DNA of 64,000 nucleotides, from positions 96,188,720-96,252,719 of the forward strand of contig CM068384.1 in the NCBI GenBank assembly GCA_034770075.1. Direction: 5' to 3'. The first letter of the stretch is position 1. Each line of letters opens with the position of its first letter. Origin of the DNA: Aralia elata (taxonomy: Eukaryota > Streptophyta > Magnoliopsida > Apiales > Araliaceae). The position numbers and the translations under genes are program-made. Positions 22,129 through 35,000 of the stretch are shown here, one piece after another. The notes under the pieces are model-generated. The model saw nothing but the letters and a program-made list of their open reading frames with translations. It made no database searches and was not told where the DNA came from.

Positions 22129-24237
22129 TGTGACGACCCCAAAACCGGGTCACCTTGACCTCGGGTCTGGTTCGTCACGATACTGCTTATACAATACAAT
22201 TCTTACAACATAAATGTAATCTCTATAATATTACAATACATCTTAATCTACTCCCAGGTTTTCTAACCTTTAATCGTACGCATTATTCTAAATCAGAGTA
22301 TACAATACATCAACTTGTAAATAATAGTGCAATATTAAAATAATATAATATCTCAACATAAACTTTAATTCTTCTGTTAAATATTTTTCTCTTCGATCAT
22401 CTTCTTCTGACCAGCCAGGTCCTTCCATGCTAGCTGCAAAAAAAAATCTGTTTGTGGCGTAGGTGAGCAACAACGTTGCCCGCAAGTTTAACAGTTACAC
22501 ACAACACATAAATCATGTATCATGCATGCTTCACAATATATCCATGTATAACAGTTATACATGTAAACATATTAACACGTAAGTCATATGTCATCATGCT
22601 TTTCACTGCATAGTATAAAGTTTAATTGAACAGTTGAAATGAACATATCAGCTAAATCAACAGTTTATAGCATGTTATAATGTAACAACGTATTAACATA
22701 TAGTGACATTTTACACATAAGAGCAAGTTCTGAAAAACTTGTCTCGGTCCGTAGTTCATCTCTTATATCATTCGCGTCCAACGTTTCTTTTTCTTCCGGA
22801 ATGAACGGATCGCGGCTTGACATTTTTCAAATACCTAATCCATGCTGATTTTACGATTTCTACCCCTTGCCACCAACTTGCTTCCGCTCATAAGAATCTT
22901 TCAAAACAAGAATGCAACTCACACCACTTTATTTGACAAGCCTCCCTCGTTCCCAAATCAGAGGCTTCAAATATTAGTAGCTTCATCACTTTAACAGCAA
23001 AAAGGAAATCTCTCACTGATGATTTATTTAATAGAGTTCAATAATTCTCTTCTTGAAGAAAAAAAAAATGATTTAGACTTCCCATATATGTCATGAATCG
23101 ATTTAGGCCCATTCTGCCTCATTACGCGTTCGTGAGGAATGAGGCAATATTTGTTAGCCCAAGTTGCATATTACTATCATCAGTCCAAACACAGACAACC
23201 CTTCCAAGTAAAATTTCTAACTTCGATTCCAGTTTTGCGTGAAACCAGTATAAGAGTTATCATGCGTGATAGTTCCTCCACGGCGGCATCCCTCCGTTCA
23301 GGCTTGGAATCTGGCTAGCTTCAAGACGGTGATTGTCAGTCACTCCCTCTCATTAATATTTTCTATATTACTCTATGCTTTCTCTCTCTTTCTATTTTCT
23401 CTCTATGGAAAACAAGTCTACATATGTAGTACTAGTGGTAACGCAGGTCGGAAGAAGGTTGAAGGAAGATTCAAGTCTTCTTCTTCATCAACTCGTCGTT
23501 GTTCTAAGTGCAGACGCACTTTGGGAGGATTTTAAAATGGTTATACACCAGCTCTTGATATATGAGTATTCACATTATAAAGAGAGATATAAGTGGACTC
23601 ATCATTTCCTCTCGCTATATCCATCCGTACATCCATGTATATATAAATGTTTGTCTCTATAATTTATGTATAGTCTACTTTCTCTTTTCTTTCTATGTAC
23701 TGGGGTCTATATATATATATACATATATATATATATACATAATCCATACCGCCCCAGTCCCCACTCAAACGTTGCTCCCCATTTTGATTATTTAATCATC
23801 CCCTCACTCAACTGATGAAAGTCTTTTTGGAGTTATACGAAAATATAGAGAAAAACAAATGGGTGCTCACGGGTTCCTCTTTTTAAAATTATTCAATTGC
23901 TTCCTTTCGGCGGCTTGTTTTTCTTTTCAGAACATTAGTTTCATCACAATTATCATGGTTCACGAGTTTAATTTATGAGCTGATAATTATTGACTTTCCT
24001 TCTTGCTTTAATAATAACCCACTAATACTTCTTTGGACCATAATATATGCCTCACTCATCTTCAATTATTCCATCTGTCCACTTTTCCCCCTTTTTTTTT
24101 CTTTTCTCTTTTCTTCCCACTTAGTCTTGCTCCCATGTGAGGATCATAATCATTTTGATTATCACGTGGGCTGCTCTTTCTTTTTATTGTAAGTGGTCTA
24201 GGTAAGTATATATATATACACATTAGAGTATTCAATG

Positions 24238-24283
<46 letters not shown>

Positions 24284-25060
24284 ATATATATATATTCGTT
24301 CCGTATAATTAACATCAATACAGGTGATATTAATAAGAATATAGTAGGGTAAATTTTATACATCTACGTATAAAATCCTTCCATAAAAATGGAATGTTGC
24401 TCATAACACTTTTAGTATAACGAATCATTTATTAAAATAATTAATTTTTTTTTTTACTTCATTAATTATTTTAAATAGTTCATTTAATTTATACAATATT
24501 GTATAATTTAATTTAATTTGTTCCTTCCTTCCATAAATGGTTTTCAAACAATATATTTATACCTTAAATATATTTATTTCATATATTTATTCATTATTCA
24601 ATATGAATTTAATTTACTAATTTAGTTCCAACATATATACATATATACCTCATTTGATATTTAATTATATCAATTTGGCATAATATTTCATATTAAGCCA
24701 TCGCAATAACATATTACACTTATATATAATATATTATTAAAATAATTTTAATTAACTCCCTTAATTTTTAATAAAACAAAATGCATATAGTAATTCACTA
24801 ATTTTAATTTAGTGAATTAATTAACTCGTACGTGAAATTTAATTCATCATAAAATTTTCATCTCACCCTTAATTAATATTAATTAATCAACCTTCTCAAA
24901 TTCCTTATTTCATTCCGTAATTAATTTAACTTATTTATTTAATAGTTAAATTAACTACTACAATTTTAAATTCATCGCTCGAACTACATAATAAGAATTT
25001 TATTTATTAAATTCTTATTTTACATTTATAAAATAATTTCTAAAAACTCGGGATATCACA
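22129..25060 (+). mobile_element. Solo LTR D (2.9 kb)
   Basis: It begins TGTGACGACCCC and ends CTCGGGATATCACA, typical of a plant gypsy LTR, and is flanked by a perfect 5 bp duplication ATGAT (22124-22128 and 25061-25065). Length is 2932 bp. There is no coding region. Its middle contains pyrimidine-rich sequence and (TA)n microsatellites at about 23707-23740 and 24196-24295. Only one LTR is present, so internal recombination probably removed the body. It could also be a long non-autonomous element that I cannot resolve. Confidence 0.7.
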
Positions 25061-25065
25061 ATGAT

Positions 25066-25186
25066 GCAGAAAATACGGATGATGCGGATGATGCGGATAA
25101 TGTGGAAGATGTAGATAATGGTGATGACTACGACAATGGTAATAGTAATGAAGTTAAAGTATTTGAGAATTCAAGTCAAAGGAAGA
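25066..25186 (+). pseudogene. Asp/Asn-rich reading frame of element H (last part)
   Basis: It continues the acidic frame from 4915-4985 with repeated GAT-GAT-GCG units and stays open to a stop near 25220, inside the right LTR-like repeat. I do not recognise the product. Confidence 0.3.
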
Positions 25187-26115
25187 ATTGTTGGGAAACT
25201 ACTCGAATGTTATTCTAAGAAGGAATCTTATTTTGGTAGAAATATTATTTTGAAAGGTGTCTTATATATTTTTAACAAGATATTGATTATATGCTTGAGT
25301 CCAATTATGAATAGTAAGAGAAGATTTGTGCATGGGTACTTTATAAATATATTGTTGTGTTTAGTTGTTGAAGTGTAATAAACCATAAGTCGTGTAGCAT
25401 CTTTCCTAAGGCTATGTTTGTTTGCAAATATTACACTTGAAATTAGACTATTAATCCTCAAGTCTCTTGTTTATTTTTAAAAATAGGCTTGGGACTATTA
25501 GTCTCAAAATAATAAAATGACTTAAAAGGGAGGACTATTTAATACCATGTCCAACTTTTGGGATTTAAAATTTGTAGACAAAATTAACCTTTAACTTTAT
25601 TTAAAAAGACTGATGTATCTTATCTCATCTATCTATACTTTAACTAATGAGAGTATGATATCTCTGTTATTAGTGGTAAGAGTATAATAGTTCAAACGAT
25701 AAGTTTTTATCCAATCCTTTAAATAATCCTGGACAAAACAAACACAACATGAGATTATTTTAAGTTATTCCATAAATATTAATCCCATAAAAACCAAACA
25801 TGTGAGTAGGACTATTTAATCCTATAATTAATAGTCTTGAGATTATAATATATAAGAATATAGTCCCGAGATTATAATCCTTACAAACAAACATGGCCTA
25901 AGAGTTGAGAGAAGTGTGAGTGGGTTTTGTGTTTGTATAAGCGAGGGTTTTCGCAACTTTTATATTTCGTGCAAAAAAATTGCAGTGTTGGAGTTGGGAG
26001 GGTTTTATAGCTTTTAGCCCATGTAAAAAATTGTGTCGAAAAAATTATAATGTTGTTTAATATCAAGTTTTAAGGCGTAAAACTTGAGAGAAATATTGTA
26101 AATTTATTATTATTG
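25187..26115 (+). repeat. Element H, right LTR-like direct repeat (with MITE)
   Basis: It starts TGTTGGGAAACTAC and matches 4336-4860 on both sides of a MITE at 25410-25898. Without the MITE it is about 440 bp. The 3' boundary is uncertain, because similarity to the left copy fades after the GAAATATTGTAAA block near 26100. Confidence 0.45.
25410..25898. mobile_element. Tourist/Harbinger-type MITE
   Basis: A 489 bp AT-rich insertion with terminal inverted repeats GGCTATGTTTGTTTG and GGCCATGTTTGTTTG and a 3 bp TAA duplication on both sides (25407-25409, 25899-25901). The left H repeat (about 4575) shows the unoccupied site. TAA duplications and GG-starting termini are typical of PIF/Harbinger MITEs. 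It has no coding capacity. Confidence 0.8.
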
Positions 26116-26515
26116 ATATAATGAAAATTCGAAATTCGACCCGTGATTTTTTCTTTTAAGAGTTTTTCATGTTGAACCTTGTGTTGATATATCTCTTTAT
26201 TTTTTATTGTTTAGCTTGCGTTGACAATCCTCGCTCTACACAAATATTATATATAATGGCATAATAAAATTTATGGCCAAAATAATATATATGTTATGAG
26301 ATATTGGTGTGGGCTTAATATACCCTTGCATGCGTTGTTCTCCCCAAACCCAGCCCAATCCATTACCATTTCTAAATTGCATCATAATATTTACTTACCT
26401 AGATATTATATTATTAAGTCAACACAACCATAACCTTCATCCTGAACAAAGAACGTAATCAGCCGAACAACTGATATAGTTAGATTATCCATAACCTTCA
26501 TCATCCTGGTCACTT
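26116..26515. other. Spacer and 3' untranslated region of the downstream gene
   Basis: AT-rich spacer without open frames between element H and the stop codon of the minus-strand gene. Its right part probably holds the 3' UTR. I see no unambiguous polyadenylation signal. Confidence 0.4.
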
Positions 26516-29098
26516 TTACTTGATAATTTCTTCCTTCATGGCTAGGGAAAGAGCACCAAGACAACCCCCAGTCTCCACAGTCACCCCAGGCATGGCAACG
26601 GCTCTGCTCCCCATAAACCCACGTTCCCCAATCCTAATACTCCCAAACTTCACTTTACCACCGTCACCTTCATAAATGTGTCCAAACAGCAATGCTTCTC
26701 TCTCGACGGAACCATCCGCCTCGATCTTCACCATTTCAGGATTCAAAGCAGCCCCCATACTGTCCACATAAACCCCTTTTTCCCAGTCAATTTGTGAACC
26801 CATAAGATTCATCCAAATGGAATGTAGAACGGAACCACTTAATATTTGCATAAAGTAATCCTCAACTAGTGTCCTTATAGCTTGCCATATAGTGTCCATA
26901 AAGACCCCTTTGCTCCAAATCATCGCAGTTTCGCCGTGTCTCTTTTTTCCCACCAAAACCCATTTTGCCACAGCACATATTAGTCCAGCAAGAATGCCCG
27001 AATAAACCCAAAACAACGATATCAACCAATACAATGAGACCTTTCTTGCCTCCTTTGCATAAAGAATGGCGTTCATGGGCGCAAAGATCACTAGCCCCAT
27101 GAGAAAATAAGGCAGAAATGTTTGTAGAAATGGTTGAGCAGTCATCATCCACAAATTCTGATACCATGGTCTTGCCAAAGTCACTTTTTTGACATCCTTT
27201 TTCGCCAGTACTCCTGCCATTGGACACCCAGCAAGGTCCAGTTTTACATCAGATTGGTCTAGGAAGACTTTCCATGCCTCAGGAAGTGGTTTTTTCTTTC
27301 TCAAATGCTGGCAAATTGAGTAAACTACTGAACGACCGTGATCCATTGATGCACTTTGAGAGCATGATTTAACCCGAATGACATCTACTTCATGGCATCG
27401 TAGGAATGGATTAAACTCGAGCTCTTCTGATTCTTCTTTGGTGAGAACTTGATCAATAACTATCTCCCCTACCTCAATATAGGGGAATTCAGTATCATCC
27501 CATGGCTTGGTGCAGTCAAGTGCAGTCTCATATGTGCTTTCATCTTTTGGAACTGGCCGGATTTGCAGTTGAAGAATGTATCGGACCCTGTCAGGGGAAT
27601 TCACACGGTGTTGGAAATCTTCCTCTAGGAAAAGTTTAGGCCTTGTGTCATTCTCGTCTCTTGGAATTGCACCTGTTTCAGGTGGAAGTACACCCCTAGG
27701 CTCCACTTTCCCAGAGTCCTCACCAATCTTTTTATCGAATGGCCTCAATTTGAACTTAACATACATTTCCTCTCCATCTTGGAATCTAAATAGCCTGGTG
27801 ATATTTGAATAGTAATGCAGCTCAGCATAGGAGTCAGCTTGTCGAAGGGAGTCCCACATAGCTTCCCGTATATGTGGAGCCTGTTTCACATGCTCTTCCC
27901 GTGCTGCAGCTCCACACACTAACCATGTCGCAAAGTCTCCTATAGAACGAGCATGAAATGCCTTGCCAGTCTTGAGTGTCAGATCAAGCAGCGGAGTTTC
28001 AGTATCACTCTCATTTGAAAGGATCCTTATTGCAGCACCACGTGGATCGAGTCTTGCATCATCATCAGAACTCAAGCAATTACTATGTCGGATAGTGATG
28101 GGATAATTCTTCCCAGGACAGAAGATCTTGTGATTTGGGAAGCCTGGTATGTCATTATAGAGCCTTAGATTTCCCTTCCCGGCAGCGCCAATTCGATGGA
28201 AATATCTTGAGTTCACTTTGAGGGTTGTGGCTGCTAAATTTGCAGCAAGGTTCCCAAGTACCTTTTTATATTTTATATCCATTTCCTCAATCCGATCATC
28301 CAAAATATGCATTGTGTTCTTAATCATAACCGGAGTTTGAGATCCTACAAAAACACCACCCTGTTGTAGAACTGAATTCATTGGAGCAACTGAGAGGGCA
28401 CCAAGAATAACATCCTTCTGAATAACAGAACCCGGGAGAATTAGGCCTTGACTCCCGACAACTGAATTCTCTTGCACCTTGATTTTTCCATGAACAAACC
28501 CTGCAGAGGTATAGAATCCGGGGACAATTCGACTGAAGTCACCTAAATGGACACCATCACCAATTGAAATTAACTCGGGATCTGAGACAGGGTTAATGGC
28601 TCTGATAGAACAATGCTGCCCAATTTTTGCACCCAAAAGACGGAAATATATGCAGAAAGCTTCTGTTCCTGAAAGAAACTTGACGAATCTCAAATGGCAG
28701 GAAATGATAATTCGATGGCGAAGCCAAGTTAGCACGTGTTGCTTGTGTGTTACTTGCATTCCGGAAAGAACATGAGCCGAAATGAAAGTGGCGAAGCAGA
28801 GGATAAGGCCATGAGCTAAGTACCCCATGGAAAATAATAGAGCAAAACTGATTGGACTCGAAGGGATATTGTCAAGCATTGTAGCATATGCAACAATGGT
28901 GAACGGGATCCAGTGGAATGCTCCACATATGCAGAGGAATCCAAAGTGTTGCACAGAAGGAGTCTTTTTGAATAGCCATATGTAAAAAATGTAAGCAACA
29001 GCTGCTGATAGACTGCTGAGGAAACCTACCATGTATATCCCCATGAAATGGTAAATAACGTTGCTTTTTGAGTTTGCGCTATCCTGTACCATTTTTCC
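26516..29098 (-). other. Exon 7: membrane, beta-helix and catalase-like C-terminal half
   Basis: 860 codons (residues 1436-2295). Three hydrophobic spans (about 1448-1480, 1487-1512, 1515-1545) precede hexapeptide repeats (1593-1693). A segment of about 280 residues (1730-2010) matches the pattern of catalase-like haem proteins: Y-F-H1736-R-I-G-A-A-G-K-G as the distal histidine motif, I-R-H-S-N with D-D-D-A-R-L-D-P-R-G-A-A-I-R-I, then A-E-L-H-Y-Y-S and Y-V-K-F-K-L-R-P. I did not identify the proximal haem tyrosine. Two more hydrophobic spans (2088-2116, 2122-2148) and a final hexapeptide repeat (2253-2288) close the protein. The layout resembles the poorly characterised terminal domain of Pls/PosA-family synthetases with a haem-type enzyme inserted. 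Confidence 0.65.
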
Positions 29099-32000
29099 CT
29101 GCAATAATGAAATTTCAACATTGAGAAGATCAGTTTTTAGGATGCCTGGATTATATAAAATTAAGGAGAAAAAGTTTATGTGCTAATTCTTCTACAAAAT
29201 TTGTATTAGTACCATACGTTCTTTCACATTATAGAAGAAAACACAGTTAAGATTAGCAGACTTCTTGGCAATCGGGGGAGATTTTATATCACTAACCTTT
29301 CCAATCTTAGCAGCCTTGCCTCCTTCACGCGTCTGCAAGGCTCCTACCACAGCTCCATCTCCCACTATGCTGCCTCTTTGAATCACAGCATAAGGACCAA
29401 CTGAAGAATTTTGGCCAATTCTAATTGGGCTCAAACTCAAGATACCATTTTTCACCTCATGGCTTTGAATCAATGCTCCTTCTGCAATCACAGCTTCATC
29501 TCCAATTGAAACCAGATAAGGGTCTGTAATATCAACTGTATCAAGCACAACAGAGGATCCAATCCTAGCTCCAAGCATCTCAAACCAGTATTTGGCAAAT
29601 ATTGTTCCTTTCAGATGCACTGCTAAAACATTCGAAGAAGCTTGTTGGACCTTGTAAAGTGCCCACCACTTAATAAAATCAATCGTCCAAATCGAAATTT
29701 CTGGGCTCAGTGCGTAGTTTGGTTGCAGAAATGAATTCCCGAAGAACGAAATGCTGATGCAGGTGGAAAATATGCAAAGTAACCAAGCAAGAGGAGCACA
29801 AGCTAAGGAAATCAAGTAACCATACCAGGGTGTTCCTTCTTGTAAGTTGCTTACTCGGAAAAGAGTTGTAAAAGCAGATACCGATAGGTATGCAGGCATT
29901 ATCAGTAAGAAGGAAATGTAGGTAAGAGCAAGAAGTTGGTATAACCATATACCCAGCTTATGAGAGGATGAAAGTTTAACTGGTTCGGCAGAATTTGTTT
30001 TGGTTTCATGAAAGTAAGATTGACCGTTCGTTAGTTGAGGCCGGGATTTCATTAAAAGACTCTCAGCAAAATCTGCCAAATCTTCAATGCATGTTGCTGT
30101 GAAAATGTCGATTGCCCCTACTGGTTCCCCAAGAAAAATGGAGAGTTTCTGGGCTGCTCGAACCACGCCAATTGAATCAACTCCGTAAGACATCAGGCCC
30201 TCAGTGATGGAGATTTTTGCAATAGAAATCCCCGTCTGTTCCGAGAGCAGCCCCTTCAAGAAATCAATAATGTCTTTCTTTTGGATGTCAGTATTTCTCG
30301 AAAGCAAATCTTTTGTGACTGGAGTTTGTGATTCTTTTCTCTTTTTCTCAAGCTGCAGGTGTTGAACAACATTCAATGTGCCATCAGTAAACTGCTTGAG
30401 ACACTGAAATCTTTTGATTTTTCCTGATGTTGTTTTAGGAATGCTTCTTGCTTTAATTAACACAACTGAAGCAATAGTAATGCCATGTTCTTCTGCAACG
30501 CGGTCTTGAATATGTTCAATAACATTCTCCAAGACAGGCTTATCTTCTCGAACCTCGGCAATTACAACTAATCCAACTTGATCAGAGCTTTCGGGAACAG
30601 ATATCCCTTTCGCCAAAAGAGTATCTTCAGGAACACCAACCACAGCACAGCAGCCCGGGCGTAAAACTTCAGATGAACTCTCAACTGTTTTCTCAACATC
30701 TGATGAATATATGTTTCTTCCACCAACAATGATGAGATCTTTTATTCTCCCCGTGATGAATAAATTCCCCTCGATAATTCTTCCCAAGTCTCCCGTTCGT
30801 GTATACCTTTTTCCCGGCTGGTTTTCGAGCTCATTTCTGAATGTTTTCTGGCTCAACTCCTCCATTCCCCAGTATCCAATTCCTGCACTTTGACTACTAA
30901 TCCAAACTTCACCTTCCTTTTCAGACTCCTCATGCTCTTTACCTGTCTCGGGATCAACAATTCTAAACTCAATATCAGGATCATTTGGATCAACATATCC
31001 ACAGCAAACCCTTCCTTGCCAATCCACTATAATGGGTTTTTTCTCTCCAAATGCGCTACTTACATACACGCAGTTCTCTGCAAGGCCATAACCAGGAGCC
31101 ATCACCTCTTGGGAGAGGCCGAAAGGTTGAGTTAGCTCGATAAATCGTTTGAGAGTTCTCTGCCTTACTGGTTCAGCAGCAACCATTAGGAATACCATTG
31201 AGGAGAGGTCCAAATTTTGTTCCTTATTCTCATTTTTATAGTCCAATCTTCGCACGATGAGCTCAAAAGCGAAGTTTGGGCCAGCGCTATGAGTGGCACG
31301 GAATTTGCTCATTGCTTGTAACCATAAAAGTGGGTTCTTGATGAATGTTACTGGCGAAAATAAAACTGCGGATCCACCACTCACCAGACTAGTGAAAAGC
31401 CCCCCAATCAGTCCCATATCATGATACTGAGGCAGCCAGCTTACAAGTACCGTCCTTGATGTGCTCTTGTATTTCTTTCGCATTAATTTCACATTATGGA
31501 TGAGGCCGCCATGTGTGATCATAACTCCTTTAGCATCACCAGTCGAACCTGATGTGAATTGGAGAAAGCATAAATCATCTGGCAGAGGTTTGGATACTTG
31601 AGCTATGTGTTGGTGATGCGTGCCAACATTAGATTTCTGGATGAAAGAGTTGGTATGTAACCACGGCAAGTCAGGCCATCGAGGGGAGGATTTATTTTTC
31701 CCTGCCAATAATATGTTCTTTGCAGAAAATGCACAAACGGATATATGGTAGCGCTTGGTTGACAGAATTGCCACTGCATTGCATTTGTTTGCAATGTTCT
31801 GAATATGGAGAAGAGCTTGTCCACCTTTTTGCGATGGATCAGGAGGAATAGCTGGAACTGGTATGACTCCAGCTCTTAGGCACCCAAAGAAAGCATCGAT
31901 AAACTCAAGGCCGGGGACGTAAATCAAAAGAACTCTGTCACCAGGTTTGATAGCTGGTTTGTGGCCTGTCAAGAGCTTATGAGCAATACAGGAAGCGTTT

Positions 32001-35000
32001 TCGTGAAGTTCTTTATATGTCCTTTTAGACACTACTTCGCCTTTGTCATTACTCCAATTGTAAAGGATCTTTTCCTGTACGATACGATGAGTTCCCCAGT
32101 GTCGCAGAAAATCGTCAAGAGTAGAAAGATCCGGAAACTCCATCCCAGGAGATTCATCTAATTGCTTAGAGATGCATGGTTGGCTATTTGATTGCAATGT
32201 GAAAAGCCTCTGCAGAAGACATGCTTTATGTTACCAAAACTGTTGTTTCTAAACTAAAACTGTTCAATTATTTGTATCTATAAGGGTAGATATGACCTAT
32301 GAATTGGTGTTACTTTCTTTTTCCTTATTTTTATGGTATACAATTGAGAAAGTAAAGGTACTTTAATTTCAAACAATGCAGATTAATTTAGATACTTTGT
32401 AAGGTGAACTTGGTGTTTCATACCTTGACATATGGAAACTTTGGCCGCAGGCTATCATTTGCAAAGTGCTTGCGGACTAGAGCCATTGCATAGGTTGAAT
32501 TTCTCTCTGTCAGCTCAAACGCCATTAGTCCGCCAACAAAGTAAGTATTACGCTGACCTTGCAATTTATATTCCAGCTTATCATAAAACCCATCCTTCAT
32601 ATCTACAATTCAAAATTTCGAATGTTTATTATCTACAGTTAAATGTGAATTAAAACTCTATCGAGTTTTGAACATACCTTGATCATTAACATGAGGGAAA
32701 TACTTGAATCGTCGTTGCAAAATTATTTCCTCAACTTCACCTCCCATACTTCTTACTACATTGCTTGCAAACTCCGTTATTTTTGGCCCTTTAATATCTG
32801 CAGAGTTTCCGTAAGACCAGAACAAGAAAATGTTCGTCTCTGCGTAGAATTTCTGCATTGCAACTGGATTCCCTATAGCTGCCGGATCATCCATGAACTC
32901 CCCAAAGTAATAAAAACCCATTGGAATATGCTCAAACCCCTTTATCTTCACGGCCGTAGTGTAGTAATCAACAGTTTTTACTTTACTGAACAACTCATTT
33001 TCTAGCTCACTCATGTCCATAAGCTCCCTTACATTTTCTGCACAAAGAAAATATAGTTAGGAATTCGGAACATGATTGAGGAAACTGCTTGCATTAAAAG
33101 TTCGCTCTTTCTCTATGAAAATTGTGTATTTCAAAGAATAGATGTATATCTATGAACATAATTAACGTATATTCAAGTACCTAACATATGTATATATGTG
33201 TGACTCTATAAATATATACAAATTCCGGCAACAAATTTGATGTGCTTACTATACATACTATTCTACATACATACTACAATGTTTATATATATGTTTCTCA
33301 GTTCTCATTTCATAAAGTGCATCTATGCATGCATATGCTCATTTGGGTATCCCTAAAAAAACCAAGAAAACACCTGAAAATAGTATGAAAAGGTATGTGT
33401 TTTTTCTTTCTTTTTTTTATATAATTTTATTTTCATGCAAATATTATACAGAGAACAATTCAAATGGTTTAACGTACCTGTAGTTATTGAAGATGGTGAT
33501 CTGTAAGTTTTCCCACTATTGAATGGAATACTACCCGAGAGTATGATTTTATCAAATTCCAATACTTCCATTTCACCAGTATTATCCCTGACATCAATAC
33601 TTATGCAACTCGAATCACGTCTGACTTTGAGTACTTCAGTGTTGCATCGAACTTCTATAGGTAGAGAATCACTTATTCTCTGCCAAACACTTGTGTAACC
33701 TCCTTTAAAACAACGAATTTTTCCAGCCATTGAAGTCCTCGTGAATTCATGAATGTAAGCATAAGGCATGTCTTGGACAAATCCATAACCAGAAGCAGTG
33801 TAGCCATGGGCCACTGATTTTGGAACTGATTTGAACCCGTGAGCCTCGAGAAACGCAGGAGTTAAATCTGAAGCTATGTCACTCACAGCATGGACCCCGA
33901 AACGGCCTGAATCTTTGACCTCATCCTGTGGAAAGAGCAGTTGGGATTAGAACTACTTGAGCAGTTGAGCATTTAAAAAAAGATGGGGAAGAAAATAAAG
34001 AAAAAAAGAAATAAGTATCGAAGCTAATGTATTAGGAGAAAGTGATGTGTGTCTTGGATTCTAGTTCGAGATCCATCATTAGACCTGACCTGAATAATAT
34101 TTTGATTATCCGATGATTCGGAAGAAAAGAAAGATGAGGTTTAGTAGTGATATGGAGGACTGAGGTGGATATGGGCCTATTATGTTTTAGCTCAGCTATA
34201 TATACACATACATAGTAACATACATACATACATATATATATATTTATATATATATATATATATATGTTATTAAAACTAGTGTTTCTATATTCTTTTCTTT
34301 CTCAGTTTTTTAGTTGCCTTTGGAGAGAATTAGTTTGGGTGTATTCGGTGTTTTTTTGGGTGGTGAGAGCTTTTTACACAGATTGTATTGTTCACTCTTT
34401 GATGATAGTGATATTTTCTGCTTCTCGCTTTTGATCTTTTTCCCGATTTGAGTTTTCCATATAAATCTTGGTGTTGTTGTCTTTGATTTCTATTTTTGGC
34501 CATATTTGTTGTAACAGAAATAAAGAAATTGACCTGGAGTTTCAATGTGAGAGAGATCACGGATACGTAATCATCTACAACTTTTGAGTCATTATACTTT
34601 CCGGTAGAGCTATCAATGGTTGCAAACTTATGAGTGTCCAATTCATCTGTTTCAGCCCCAATTTCTTTTGCCAAGTGAAAGATAGTAGGAGCACTGTTTG
34701 CAGCAAGAACTTGACCTCCTAAATCATAGGTTCTTCCTGTGAAAATATGTCATATTAATACCAAAGTCTTGTACTTCTTCCTGTTTATATATTTACATGA
34801 AGGAAATGTAAATGCAAGAAAAAAAAATTAAAATCAAATGCTATTTTTTATAAATTACCTTCAATTTCAACTGATTCACACATGCCTCCAACAGAGTGAT
34901 GCTTCTCTATAACAGTCACATTAGAGTAGCCAAGCTTAGACAGTGCATATGCAGCAGATAAACCACTTGGTCCTGCTCCCACAATCCCAACCCTTGTTTG

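Noticed and set aside
29192..32197. Two separate genes (1001 and 862 residues) on the minus strand
   Set aside because: A 198 bp GT-AG intron joins them in phase, the upstream frame ends in non-homologous intron sequence, and neither frame has a proper ATG start.
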